Positions 50,201-62,200 of a DNA stretch of 64,000 nucleotides are shown here, one piece after another (the stretch's first letter is position 1; each line of letters starts with the position of its first letter). Location of the stretch: contig NW_024881990.1 in NCBI RefSeq assembly GCF_019059575.1, positions 62,001-126,000 on the forward strand, given 5' to 3'. The translations under genes were made by a program, and so were the position numbers. Under the pieces are notes generated by a model. The model had not been told where the DNA came from, ran no database searches, and saw only the letters and a list, made by a program, of their open reading frames with translations. Source of the DNA: Amphibalanus amphitrite (taxonomy: Eukaryota; Arthropoda; Thecostraca; Balanomorpha; Balanidae).

Positions 50201-53200
50201 GCTATTCGCGTCCCCTCCCCCTGTGCGGCTCGGCCTTTGTGTGGCGCCGGTGAGCCAATTTAAAGGGACGGCGCGCCGCTCAATGGCGGAATGTGGGCCG
50301 CGGAGGGGAGACAGACGGGGCGACGGAGAGAGGTGGTGATCGGATCGGTATGGGCTGACGGTGGGGCGCAGACGAACGGGGACGGAACGGGACGCCCCTG
50401 TCGTCAACACCTGCCGCGCAGAAGACCGTTATTAGCTGTAGCCGAGCGCGTGGGCGTGGGGGGAATTTGAGCGGTGGTGTGATGACACCCTGACCGCTCG
50501 GAATCACCTTGGTGTGTAACTAATGACACGATGAACGTCCCAACAGCATGGGCGGCCTAGTTAGGCGCCGGTGCGAATACAATGGGCGTTTTTATCATTT
50601 GTCCCCTGACCGTTACAGTGCAGCTAACCTGAACGGTCTCATGCAATAGGAAGTTGTAGCCAGAGCCGGTCAAATGTCCTCATGCGCCATGTCAAAGTTA
50701 ATCCCTTCCCTCCCCACCCGCACGCATGCTTACACCCTTCCCACGCTTTCTCATGGATGTCTTGCAGTATCTCGAAGATGAGTGGTCACAACTAGTCCGT
50801 CGGTAAGGAGCTCTATCGCTCTGGACTGAATCCGGACCAAACGACCCTACAGCTGTACAAAAATAAAGCGGACCGCTGCAATCCATAGCGGCGCCTGCAA
50901 TGAGGAAAAACTCCCCTCCCCGCCTCCGTGAAACTGGACTCTGAACATTCCGAGCGTTCAGGAGCGCGGCTCCAAACGGGGCAGCCGTAATCCACACCGC
51001 GCGTGTGGCGGCGGCCTGCTGCTGGCTGATGCTAGTGGACGCCAGGCCGGGCCGGACGTTTGGAGGCGTCGATTGGCGCTCGTTGTGGCTCGACGCCGTA
51101 CCAGAGTTTGATCGTGGTTTGGCGTCCGTACGTATGCATTATACAAGAAGGGTTTTAGAGCTTGTACGCGTTCGACTGCGTTCTGACGCGCATGTATCAT
51201 CGGAAAAACGGTTTTGCGTGACTCGGAAGCCGTGAGACCATGCCAAAACGACTCACCCCTCGCTCACCTCGGCTGGGTCACCTGGGCCGCGCAGTCCACA
51301 GTGCACAGTCTTATTCTCATCAGCGCTGTACACTCCTGTCTCTGTACCCTACCTCGAGCCGCCAAGTCACCTACAGCCGTTGTCCGGCCCGGCGTGGGCC
51401 GCGCTCGTCATTAGCCCACTCACGACTCTCTCACGTGGCCCGGGGGAGGCGTGAGGGCCGGTCCTGCAGCGGGCGTATGTCGGTCACCGGGCTCCGAACG
51501 GATGTGAAAGGGCGTCCGCCGCCCCACCGCCCCGCTGCGCCGCCCCGCGCTGCTGGCCCACACCGCCGCGTCACCGGCCAAATTGGCGACCCCCCACCGG
51601 CCGTTTTGGGGTCAGCGGCGCCGATGAGTTTGCCTGTCCTACCGGGTGTTGGGGGTGCACGGGGACGTGATGGGACGCCGGCTCGGTGCAGGAGCGGCGT
51701 GTGAGACAGGATGTGGCCACTCGGCCGTCCGTACGTGCCGTGTCGGTCTGTGGACGTGGCGGGAAGGACGCCATGTGAATCACTAGAGCAGTGGATCGGG
51801 GGACTGCAGCGACCGGTCCGGGCTGTCAGACGGGCCGGACCGGGTGGTGGCGTCACCCTGTCACCCCCCCCCCCCCGGACCGTTCGCAGCGGTAATCCCA
51901 GACGGACCGGGCGAGCGCGTCCTGGTCTGCCGTTGATTGCGCTGTGCAATGTGCGGTGTGCACGTCTCATCCATCAGTCCATCTCTAAATGTGCTAACCC
52001 GGCCTAGTCCCGGATGACACGCGGCAGGGCGGGTGGCCGGGTTAGTGTCGACCGTCGATTTCTCTTCAGGCTGGCACCCCGCAGTGTCCTGCAGAAATCA
52101 GGGCACAGCGGCTGTCACCGACTGTCAGCCTCTGCTGGCGGGCTTCTGGAGCCGACTGGTGGGACGGTGTGTCGTTTGGGACAGTGGGACAGCTGGGACA
52201 GCGGGCGTCCTCCCCCGTCCCACCTGATGAGATCTCAGGGCGGTGGTGGTCGCTCATCTAGGAACAAGGATTACATCTCGGCCTTTCACTACGGCCAGCT
52301 CTCCGTCGCAGTCGCAGTCTCGTCACAGCGCTGCAGATCCGTGTCGCCTTTCACGCGACGGACGTGGCGTGGGCTCTTATGAGCTGCTTCCGCCGCTGAT
52401 AGCTGTCTATATGGAGCCGGGATGGACGGTAGATGGCAGATGCTGCTGACTTCAGTAAGCAGCGATGGTTTCTGATGTCCACTGATGTTTGTCACTCCTG
52501 GCGATTTTGTACTCGTTCCCGGCGCCGCTCTCACCCGCGCGCTCTGTTCCGCGGCGCTCCATCGCGGTCCATCAGCCGGTGACAATTAGCGGTGCGGTGC
52601 CGTGCCGGTGCGTCACCGTGCCGATCCGCAGCGCTTCCTGTTTGTGCGCCGCGCCGTGTGGCTGTCCGCGCCGCCGGCAGCCCGTTAGAGCCGTGTTTGT
52701 CAGCTCGGAGCGCGGTGAAACCCTGTCCGATTTATAGTGGCGGCGGACGGCGCCGGTCCCCTGCGACAGACACTCGGAGCCATGGAGACGTCTCCGGCAG
52801 AACAGGACGGGAATTTACGGGGGAAAAGGATTGTCCGACCGCCTATTGTCAGCGACTTTCTCCGCATGTCGCGCAGTGCCCAGCGCCGTGCTGGACTGGC
52901 GAGGAATGTCCTGTACACCTATGAGACGGACGACGTGTCGAAAAGTGTGTCGTTCTGAAAGGGCAGTCGTGTCCAGTGTCTCTGTCTCAGTCGTGTCTGT
53001 TTGTTTTAGGTACCCGTTACTGTCTGGAGGTGTTGTGTGCTGTGTTCCGTTGCAGTCTCCCCTCGCGTGTAACGACTCACGATGTGGGTTGCACTTACTT
53101 GCCCTGCATTAGCTTACGCTGAGTCTGACATGCCCCTTCTCTGTGTCTGCAGCTGTGCGTCAGGACCGGATGCGAGGCGGACGGAACAAGTTCGGCCCCA

Positions 53201-56200
53201 TGTACAAGCGGGACCGGGCGCGCAAGATGCAACAGATCCGGCAGCGGCAGCTGATGGGTCCACAGCGCGTCGGTCTGCCGCCGGTGGGCTCCGAGGCGGT
53301 CACCATCAGCTACCCGTCGCCGGCCACCTCGCTGCCCATCACCTACAGCGCCGGCAACGGCTCCAACATCACCATCAAACAGGAGATCCAGTACCCGGTG
53401 CTGAGCTCCACGTCTGCCTCGTCTCCCGACTCGTCGCCGTCGCCGCTGCTCGGCGCGCCGGCTGGCAGCGGCGCGCTGCTCGAGCCGTGGGGCGCCGGAC
53501 GCACCGACGTGCCCACCATCATCCGAGAGCTGGTGGCCTCCCTGGACGACCGCGAGTGGCAGCAGCAGCTGTTCCGGCTGCTCCAGACCCAGACCTACAA
53601 CCAGTGTGAGGTGGATCTGTTCGAGCTCCTCTGCAAGGTGCTCGACACCAACCTCTTCACACAAGTCGACTGGGCGCGCAACTCTGTCTTCTTCAAAGAT
53701 CTCCGGGTGAGTACGGGGTGTGCGGTGCACGATGCTGGATGAAATGTGTGCGTGGAGCGGGGATGGCGATGACGCCCGCGCGCAGTGAGGCTGAATAGTG
53801 GCCGAGTGTAGCGCTATCGTGCGCCAATCGCCGAGCTAAGCCATCAGAACGCCAGTGAACCTACTATCGCGCCGCCCAAATAGTGACAAAAAACCGTCTG
53901 CGGCGCGGCGCCGGCCGTGTGCCCAGCTGTGCTGTGTTTCGGACGGAGTCGACAGTGGTGGTCGCCATGCGCCGGGATCTCGTCCGTCTGGGTAGTGTCT
54001 GACGGGACCGCCGCGCCGAGCCGGTACCTCTATGCGTCACCCCGTCGACGCCGAGAGACGGCCATTTTTTACCGCCGCCGCTGTCTGGCTAATGTTATCC
54101 ATGGCGCGGCGATGGCGGCACCGCCCGCTCGCGGATGAGACAGGAAATGCCATTGGACGGAACGGACCAAGACCGACCGGCCGGCTGGGCGGCGCGTCCG
54201 CCGCCCACCACCGAGACCAGTCGACGGCGCCGGCGGCGGCCGACCCTGACCGCGCGCCGAGCCGCGGCGAAAGTGGTCGCCGCGCGCACTGGGTCAATGT
54301 CAGACGCCGGTGGTAAGACGCGCTCGCTGCCGTCGAGAGTGAGAGTCGTTGGGCCGGCTGGCGGCTCGGCGACGGAACCACCGACCGAGACGGGCCGCCA
54401 GGTGCTGGAGCGGCGCTGGACGGACCGGTACGCACGGGCGGATTAGCATATGACTCGTTTGTGGCACGGTGGAGTGCTGGCTTGGCAAGATCAAGTTTTT
54501 AACTTGGAAGGCAGCTGCTACAATCCGATGTTAGTGTTGAGATAGTATTGTGATGTCCCTCGATCTTATGATGGCTGCCGGTGTGTACGGCATTTCCTGC
54601 AAGTGGTTGATGCGTGGACTGGGTGCCTCTCGGCCGCGTGCGGCGCTAATCTGTCCGCTGCTGTGCGATTGCCGGCTATGAGGACGGCCTATCGTGAGCG
54701 CCCTGGTCTGGACAGCAGGTGTGTAGCCGTACTGGGGCGGTGGTTCGTAATGCCAGGACCGTCCCCTGGTCCTCTGAGGGACGTGGTCCTCTCCCGGTGG
54801 TCCGTTGCTCCGCCATGCTGCCTCTGTGGGCCGCCGGTGGTCGCCTGCCATTGGTGGTCCGGCCCGCTGGAGCGCCAATCAGGGCTACTCGGGCCCGCCC
54901 GCCGACCGGGCCCCCTATCTCCGGCCGTCCGGCCCGGGCTGACCACCCACTGGGCTGGCTGGAGCCGTTCCCCGCCTCCCCGGGACCGGCGGAACTGTCC
55001 AATCCCCCGTTCGCCCGCCGCGCCGACCGTCGCTCCTGCTCAAGACGGTCATGGCCATGTTTGGCACACCGCGTGGCGCACAGTCTTACTATCCAGACTG
55101 GGGCGTTATCTGTTCGAGAATCGGGCGTGAAGCATGCCTGCGACATTCTCCTGTGCGAGCCATTAGTGGCATTCCAGTCGTTTTCATTGCATTGTCCGCT
55201 TTGCCAGTTGGGCCGTCGGATCTTTAGGCAAAGTGCCGACTCGCCGTGTGTGATCGCGATCTTGCTGACTTTTTCACCACTCCTAGTGTAGCGGTGAAAA
55301 GACTTGGCGTGCCGGATTGCACCCGACTCGGTGCATAATACCTAACGCTGCCCGACCTCGGCACGTATTTTTGTGCATGGGCTGCAGCTGTCTAGTATTA
55401 GACCCTAGCGTTGGTTTTTGCCCGTGTTGGCCTGGTCTGGTCGCCGCGTCTGCTGGCCAATCCAACTGCCTCCCCGGGGGCGGGGACGGAGACGGTGACT
55501 GGCGCCGACCGTCAGTCCGACAAATTGGCATTTCCGGTGGCGTCGCGGCGTCTCCAGCCGTTCGCCGCTGCAGGGCTCCCTCCGTCCGGCTGGGTATTTG
55601 AAGTCATATTTCATCTGTGAGGAAACGTGGCCCGTCTGTTTCTAGACAGGAGCTATGCGTTTGTGAAAGACACCGGACAGAACGCCTGACCGGTGACCGC
55701 CTTTCCCCTGCCGTCCGCCCTATCTTCTCAGCTCTCGAACGACCGCCGTCCGCTCTTTCTATCCTCTGCTCGGGTCCTCCACCCTTTCTTTCCACCCTCC
55801 GCCCTGTGCAGGCAGCGCTCCGCGGCGAAAGTGGGCCCCGGGGCGGCGCCGGGGGCCGGATGGGCGGCGGTGTGCGCCGTGCGCACTGTGCGTGCCGGTT
55901 GCGTCAGCGAGCCCGCAGCGGCGCCGCGCTCCAACGGGGTCACGCATAATGACGTCTGCACCATGTGGGTCGCCCAGTCGCGGCTGCAGGGCGGCGGTCG
56001 ATGTCGTCAGAGGCCGCTGCAGACGGCTGGAGCAGGCGTCGAGGGGAGGACAGGACGTGGGGAGGGGGAGAGTGCGTAGTGGTGGATGGTGATGGGTAGG
56101 GAGAAAGGGGTAGGGTGTTACTGAGGGACCGGCGGTTTTCTGGCGGTGTTCGTCTGTTGATAGCCTATCTCCTGCGGACGGATGGCTTCTGCCCCAGTGA

Positions 56201-59200
56201 TCTCAACTCAGCGCCTGCTAAGTCTGAGATTATATGTCTGTCTGCCTTAAAGTGAGATTATGTCCGCCCTAGCAACTAAATTGGGTCCCGTTTTCGGACT
56301 CTGTGTATAATCCCGGCTCTCGCAGCGGCGGCCCCCCGTCGGGACAGCTCAGTCGGCTGCCCCGCCGCCTTTGCACACACGCAACCCATTGTGGCGCGAC
56401 GGAAGTCGGCGTCTTCCCCGTCGGTCCGGAAAAGTTGCGGCGCGGCCAGTTAGGCGTTTGTTCTGTGTGTTCCGACCTGTTGCCGGGCTGGTGCGTTCAA
56501 TCGTAGCGGTCCGTCGGATGTCGGTCGCCCCTTCAGGCTGCGACCGATCGGTGCGTGATTCTGCGCCGGGGTCGACGCACGCTGACCTTTGCAGGCGTGC
56601 AGGTCGTTGCACTACGCACCGGTCATGGCGGGACGCGTCATTCGGCCGGTCAACGCCCTCAGAAGAGCCAGCGTTAGCAGAGCCCGCGAAGGCTCGACAG
56701 CATGCCTCACGGAATGCCGACAACTCACTCCAGGTGCTCAGGCCCGCTTTTGGCGTGCGACAGGTGCGGCTGGGAAGCTTTCTTCGACGTTTGAACAATG
56801 CATCGGAAGAAATTCCTCTGAAACAAAACTTGCCTGCGCTGTGTCGCTAATGGAACAATGCAGGCACCCTGCATGCCGTTACATAGCGTTTAATTAGCGA
56901 ACCGTGCGGTTTTAGTGTTGCAGACACCGTGCGGCGCTTTCAAAAGTTGGACTGTTTCCGCGTTGTAGCGTGGAAGAGTCCTCAAGCGTTGTGACAGCGC
57001 CGCTAGGTGTGTGCCGCGCATGCCTGCTGCGGGGACTGACTCCTTCAGCTTGTTCGTCCCGCTTTGTTGCACAGGCTTTGTTCGTCACACTGCGATAGCT
57101 AGTTTGTTCGAAATAGTTTACTGGCCGCAACACAAGTATTGTTGCGCGTGACATGCTGAGCAACCATGCCATGCAATTTCTTCTTTGTCGCGTTCCTTTG
57201 TCTGTTCTTTGTTTCTTGTTCTTCGTTTTAGTCTGATCACTGTATAGTGTATTGCATTTCTGCATGCAAATTGCATTTTCCATCGTTTATTGTGGGTTTC
57301 CTGCACTCGAACATTCAATTTACGATCCACTGCGAATCATTCAAGACAAACCCGGCGGCATTGGCTCGTTCCAACCAGAGCCGTCCTGATTCCGAACTAC
57401 AGCGCCTATCCGTAGCGTCGCACACTCCTAACGGTATTTCCTCGCTGTCCCGCTCCGTCCCAGTCAACCTAACGGCGTGCCGTCCGTTTTCCCGCTGGGC
57501 TGTCTGCAATATTCATGTCCCAAACTGGAAAACTGGGCGCAGACTTGCCGGGTTTCCTGGTCGGCGGCCGCCTGGGCGCTCAGTGCTGCGACCGACGACG
57601 GTGGTAGCGGCCCACTGGGAGTTTTAGTCTGTCGTTGTCGCTGAGGGTCTCTCAGCGTTCCCTGGTTGGACCGGGAGTGGGTCACCCGGCTCACTCCGAT
57701 GGTAGCGAGCCGGCGCAAAGCCAGCCCTGCCGACTGGCGTCAGATTTACTGAGAGCCGTCACAATGCCCGGAGTGAGCCGCTCTGCCGCCGCGCTGTATT
57801 GTATCCCTTGAGACGGTGGCTCCGTCGGCGCCCTGTTCTCAGGCACAGGGCCGGGCTGGTGTGACCAGGTGTGGCCAGGTGACTTCCAGCGACGCTTTAT
57901 GTCGCAGACTGGCCGTCGGAGCCGGGCCACAGGCTCCGCTTCCGTCCGTCTACGGCGCCCCTTTGTGGCCGGCCCGTCCACGTGGCTGGCCCCGTCTCGG
58001 CCCAGTTTCTCAGTGGCGCAGACAATACAGACCGGCCGTCTGGAGGACGGGCCACTCCGCCCCTCCGCGCGCGCAAAAAATGGACCCCAGTCGCGACAAA
58101 AAAAAGCTCGGGCTCGATGCTGCGACGACGGCGGCGGTGGCGGCGGCGGCGGCGGCGGTGGCAGCGGTGGCCTTGGCTGCGAGTGAAAGTGCGGCGGTGC
58201 GGTCGTCTTGTGTCACGGCCCGACCGAGTGGTCGGCCGGCCGGAGCAGCCCCAGGCCCCCTGAGGCGCGGCCGAGCGCTACGAGAGCTGCTCGGATCCCT
58301 ATGCACGCCTCTGGGACCCTCTCATAAGCTGAGGACCATGACTGTGACGTGAGGAGCGTATGGCCCTGCCATGACAGTCTCAGAACTGCGCCGCTACCGA
58401 CCGCCGCCTCGCCGCCGCATTGCGAAACGCGCCGCCGCCGTCTCTGCGGGTCGCGGTGGAGCGAAGGGGATAGATTGAAGTGGAGTGGAGAGAAGTGGAG
58501 AGGACCGGCTGTCGCCGTCAGCCGTGTGTCGTCATCTCCAGGCCGTTCGGCTCCCGTGTCATGCGGCCCGGTCTGACTGGCTTACATAGCGGTCCTAGAC
58601 GGCTGGATTCCAGACCCACGAGACGGCAGCACAGCAGTTTATGGTAGTCCTTACTATTTATATATTTATATATGTTACAGTTAGTATGCGAAATCCGTTA
58701 GTTTGCAACGCAACTAGTTTCGTTGCAAACTACCTGACCGGCCAGGTAGTTTGCAACGAAACTAGTTCCGTTGCAAACTAACTGACCGTCCAGTTAGTTT
58801 GCAAACTAACTAGTTAGGATGCAAACTACCTAGTTACTTTGCAACGGAACTAGGTGTGTTGCAACGGAACTAGTTGTAATGCGAAATCGACGAGGCAGTG
58901 GCTCTATCTGTCGTTTATAATTCATCTTTTACGTAAATTTTAGCAGCGGTTGTTAAAACAAAGCTGTGTTTTTCTAACGGGTGACACTAGACATACGTGT
59001 AGGACGAGTGGTCACATTTATGGATGAAAATTGAAACAGTTTCGACTACATAATGTGACGATCACTGGCGGATCCAGAGGAGGGGCAGTTCCGGGGGACA
59101 TTTTACGCTTCTTTTTTTTTAGACACCCACTAACACCAGTCACCACCGCCGCCGCACAGAACAGAACTGAACTGTATTGTCCCATATTGTCCCGTGATCC

Positions 59201-62200
59201 GGGGTAAGCGTGCGATCAAGAATCTGTCTCACCGGCCGACTCCTACTGCGACTTGCCTAGCCAGGTGACCTAGCGGTGCCGGGTCATTCGGTAACAGCCA
59301 ATGATCAAAGGGCAGGTTGCGTCACAGACTGATCGGTTGTGGAGGTAGGAGCTCGTCAGCGACTCGGTTATGGAATATTCCGAAATCGGCAGCAGAACCT
59401 TTACTTTCCGCTTATCCCGCGCCCCACTGGGGTCTGTGTAATGTGCTGTATAACACGCCCTACTGGGGGGGGGGTCATTCGGTAACTCCTTACTCCGAAA
59501 CTACTAAGCCGATCGTCAAAATTCAAACGGCATCTAATAGCCCCGGAAAAACTGTTGAGTGAAACCAAATTTCATTGACCTCGAGGTCACCGATATCGTC
59601 ACAGGTCAGGTCAAAGTAAACATTATCGATATTTGGCTTGTTCACCTTTTCGGCTCTGTGACTGCCGTCTTACAAGTCAGATCAGGCTGATTTTTGGTTT
59701 ACACACTCGTGAACAGATGCTTTAGATGCTCTGAGGGTACCAAACTTGTACTTTGATTTTCAGGTCAGGGTCAGGTCATCATAGGTCACGGAAATCTTAT
59801 GTCATAAGTCGCTCACATGACCCATGTTTTATGATCCGTTTAGGCCATAGATTTCGAATTCGGTGTCGCCTGTGTCAGTTGAGGCCATTTTCATCTGAAT
59901 ATAGCTGAGGTCAGGTCACTTTCAGGTCAAAAAAGGTCAAATTTTAAAGTTGAAATTTTTCAACAAAAACATGTCTATCGGATGCAGTTTGAGCTCAGGA
60001 ACACGATGGTGCTGTTTATATTGGTGTACGATGCCAAATTGGTACAGAAAAATTGATTTGAAAATTTAACATTGTGAAATTTTTGCTATACCTAATGCGT
60101 ATAACTTGGCCATTTTTGAAGATATCTGGCTAAAACTTGCTAGAGTAAGTCATAAGCATGTGTTCTATCATATTTATTCCGTTTTTTTTCGAAAAGTCCA
60201 AAAGTTTTTGAAAAAAGATAAAAACAAATTTTAGATTTTAATATGTATAATTTTCAAAGCTAACAAAATTTTGAAAATTTTGAAAATCGAACATGACGTC
60301 ACTCTGACGTCATTTCCGGCTGACCTATGATAGATACGAAGTTCAAATTTTGACACAAGGTGTCAAATTGATGCAGCCGAAGGTACCTACTGAAAGTTTG
60401 GCGGCGATGCGTCAAGCGGTTTAGAAGTTATTGCAGAAAAACGGGAGGGGGGGCTATGAATAGCCCCCCCCCCCAGTGGGGCGCGGGTTATGTCTACACA
60501 TTTATGGTGATCACTGGCGGTTCCAGAAAGATGGTCTTAAACGTTGCGGGAGACATAATCCCAAAAGTTTTCCAAAAACCTTTCGGATTTTGATTCCAAT
60601 CCTTTCACACGGCTATGCAATCTAACACAAGTATTTGATTATAAAAGTTGTTCAGTTTTCGTTTAGTTCTCAAAATAAGTAAATATTTGTCGCTTTCGGG
60701 CGCTGCGTGGATGGCGGAGCGATTTTGCCCCCCCCCCCCCTCTGGATCCGCCAGTGATCGTAACGTTATGTAGTCGAATCCGGTTAATTCACTGTTTCTA
60801 TCCTAAATGTGACCACCCGTCTTATGTCTAGTGTCACCCGTCAGAAAAGCACAGCTTTGTTTTAACAACCGTTGCTAAAATTTACATAAAAGTTTAATAA
60901 CCTACAAATAGAGCCACTGCCTCGTCGATTTCGCATTACAACTAGTTCCGTTGCAACATACCTAGTTCCGTTGCAAAGTAACTAGGTAGTTTGCGTCCTA
61001 ACTAGTTAGTTTGCAAACTAACTGGACGATCAGTTAGTTTGCAACGGAACTAGTTTCGTTGCAAACTACCTGGCCGGTCAGGTAGTTTGCAACGAAACTA
61101 GTTGCGTTGCAAACTAACGGATTTCGCATACTAACTGTAACATATACACTGGTCCTTACCACGTCTACGTCTATCATCACCGCATATGAAGAAATCATTC
61201 GTAATAACTGCGAGTGAAATGGGTGCCTTTGCATGCTTATGCTTGGGCGTTATCCCGAAATGGGTATGGAACTGAGGCAGCTCTTATCCGAGCACTCTAT
61301 TTCACATTTCGCTGAATTGGTTTTGCGTTTGGCCGCCTCAAACACTTCGTTATGCAACATGCATTTAGCATTCCTGGCACATTCGTGATATGTTGGACTT
61401 TCGATCCTGCACGATAAATTAATTTGATTACGTGTAACCAGTTTTGCGACAGCTGAATTTACCGGTGACAGTTACTCGAGTGGGCGTAGGTATTTCGTAA
61501 CGCGCCGCGTGTCGTTTGAATTCTGCAACTCCCCGCGCCGGGCTGGGCGGTTGGTTGGGCCGTGCCTGCGGGCGCTGTGGCGGGGAGCGCGTGCGGCTGG
61601 AAAGTGGCAGGTACCGGTCGCTGGTCGGTCCGGTCAGGGCAGCAGTCGCGGCTCGCGCCCTGACCCAGCCACGCGCCGACAACCCTGCCTTCCACCGGGC
61701 GGCTATTGGTCACGAGTTCATGCTGTTAGAGACCGGCGCTCATTAGGCCTGTCTGCAGGGTCTCACGTCTGTCTTCGGGCGGCTCATGAGAGGAGAAAAC
61801 GTGCGCTCAACTATAGCGCGCTAGTTAGTCCAGTTAGACTTATGATGAAACTGTTTGGTAAAGTGACACGAGAAACCACTTTCAGTTGAGATGAGGTCTT
61901 TGATGAACATGGCGTCTATCATGGCTGACCAGGGCCTCGGCGTATTAGAGACATTGCTGTGATATTTCCCCGACAATGTTGTTCGCTGGACGTTTGGCCT
62001 GCGCCGCTGGGTGCTCCAGAGGGTCTCTCGGGCTGTGGGGAGGTTAGCGCAGTGTGCGCGCGGCGAGCGGCCTCCTCGGCTGATGAAACCTGCCGCGGCA
62101 GCGCGGGTCAGCGGTGCAGGCCCGCTATTCAGCCGAGTAAAAGTGTGCGCTGACATCGATAGACGTTGCAAAACTCGGTCGAGAAAGAGAGAGGTTACAC

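Larger units (their letters stand above)
58673..61142. mobile_element. 2.5-kb inverted-repeat element with palindromic subterminal units (intron 2)
   Basis: The ends TGTTACAGTTAGTATGCG are inverted repeats flanked by TATA on both sides (58,669-58,672 and 61,143-61,146), a probable 4-bp or shorter TA-type duplication. The arms, about 400 bp each (58,673 to about 59,080; about 60,741-61,142), are near-identical. They start with palindromes built from GTTGCAAACTA and CTAGTT words; one is a 20-bp stem around ACCGGC near 58,714-58,760. The arms end at CACTGGCGGATCCAGAGG. The interior holds the TTAT-flanked element and a second CACTGGCGG end. There is no transposase frame. The superfamily is uncertain. 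Confidence 0.85.

Noticed and set aside
53095..53730. A 211-residue open frame on the minus strand across exon 2.
   Set aside because: It is the antisense shadow of a GC-rich coding exon, with no recognisable domain.
59576..59589. TGACCTCGAGGTCA as a candidate ecdysone response element.
   Set aside because: The half-sites are everted with a 2-bp gap, whereas the classical ecdysone element is an inverted AGGTCA repeat with one base between. I kept it only as part of the half-site enrichment.
61034..61234. A minus-strand frame with repeated [13 protein letters not shown] peptides.
   Set aside because: It is a translation of the palindromic subterminal units of the intron-2 element; the repeats are at DNA level.
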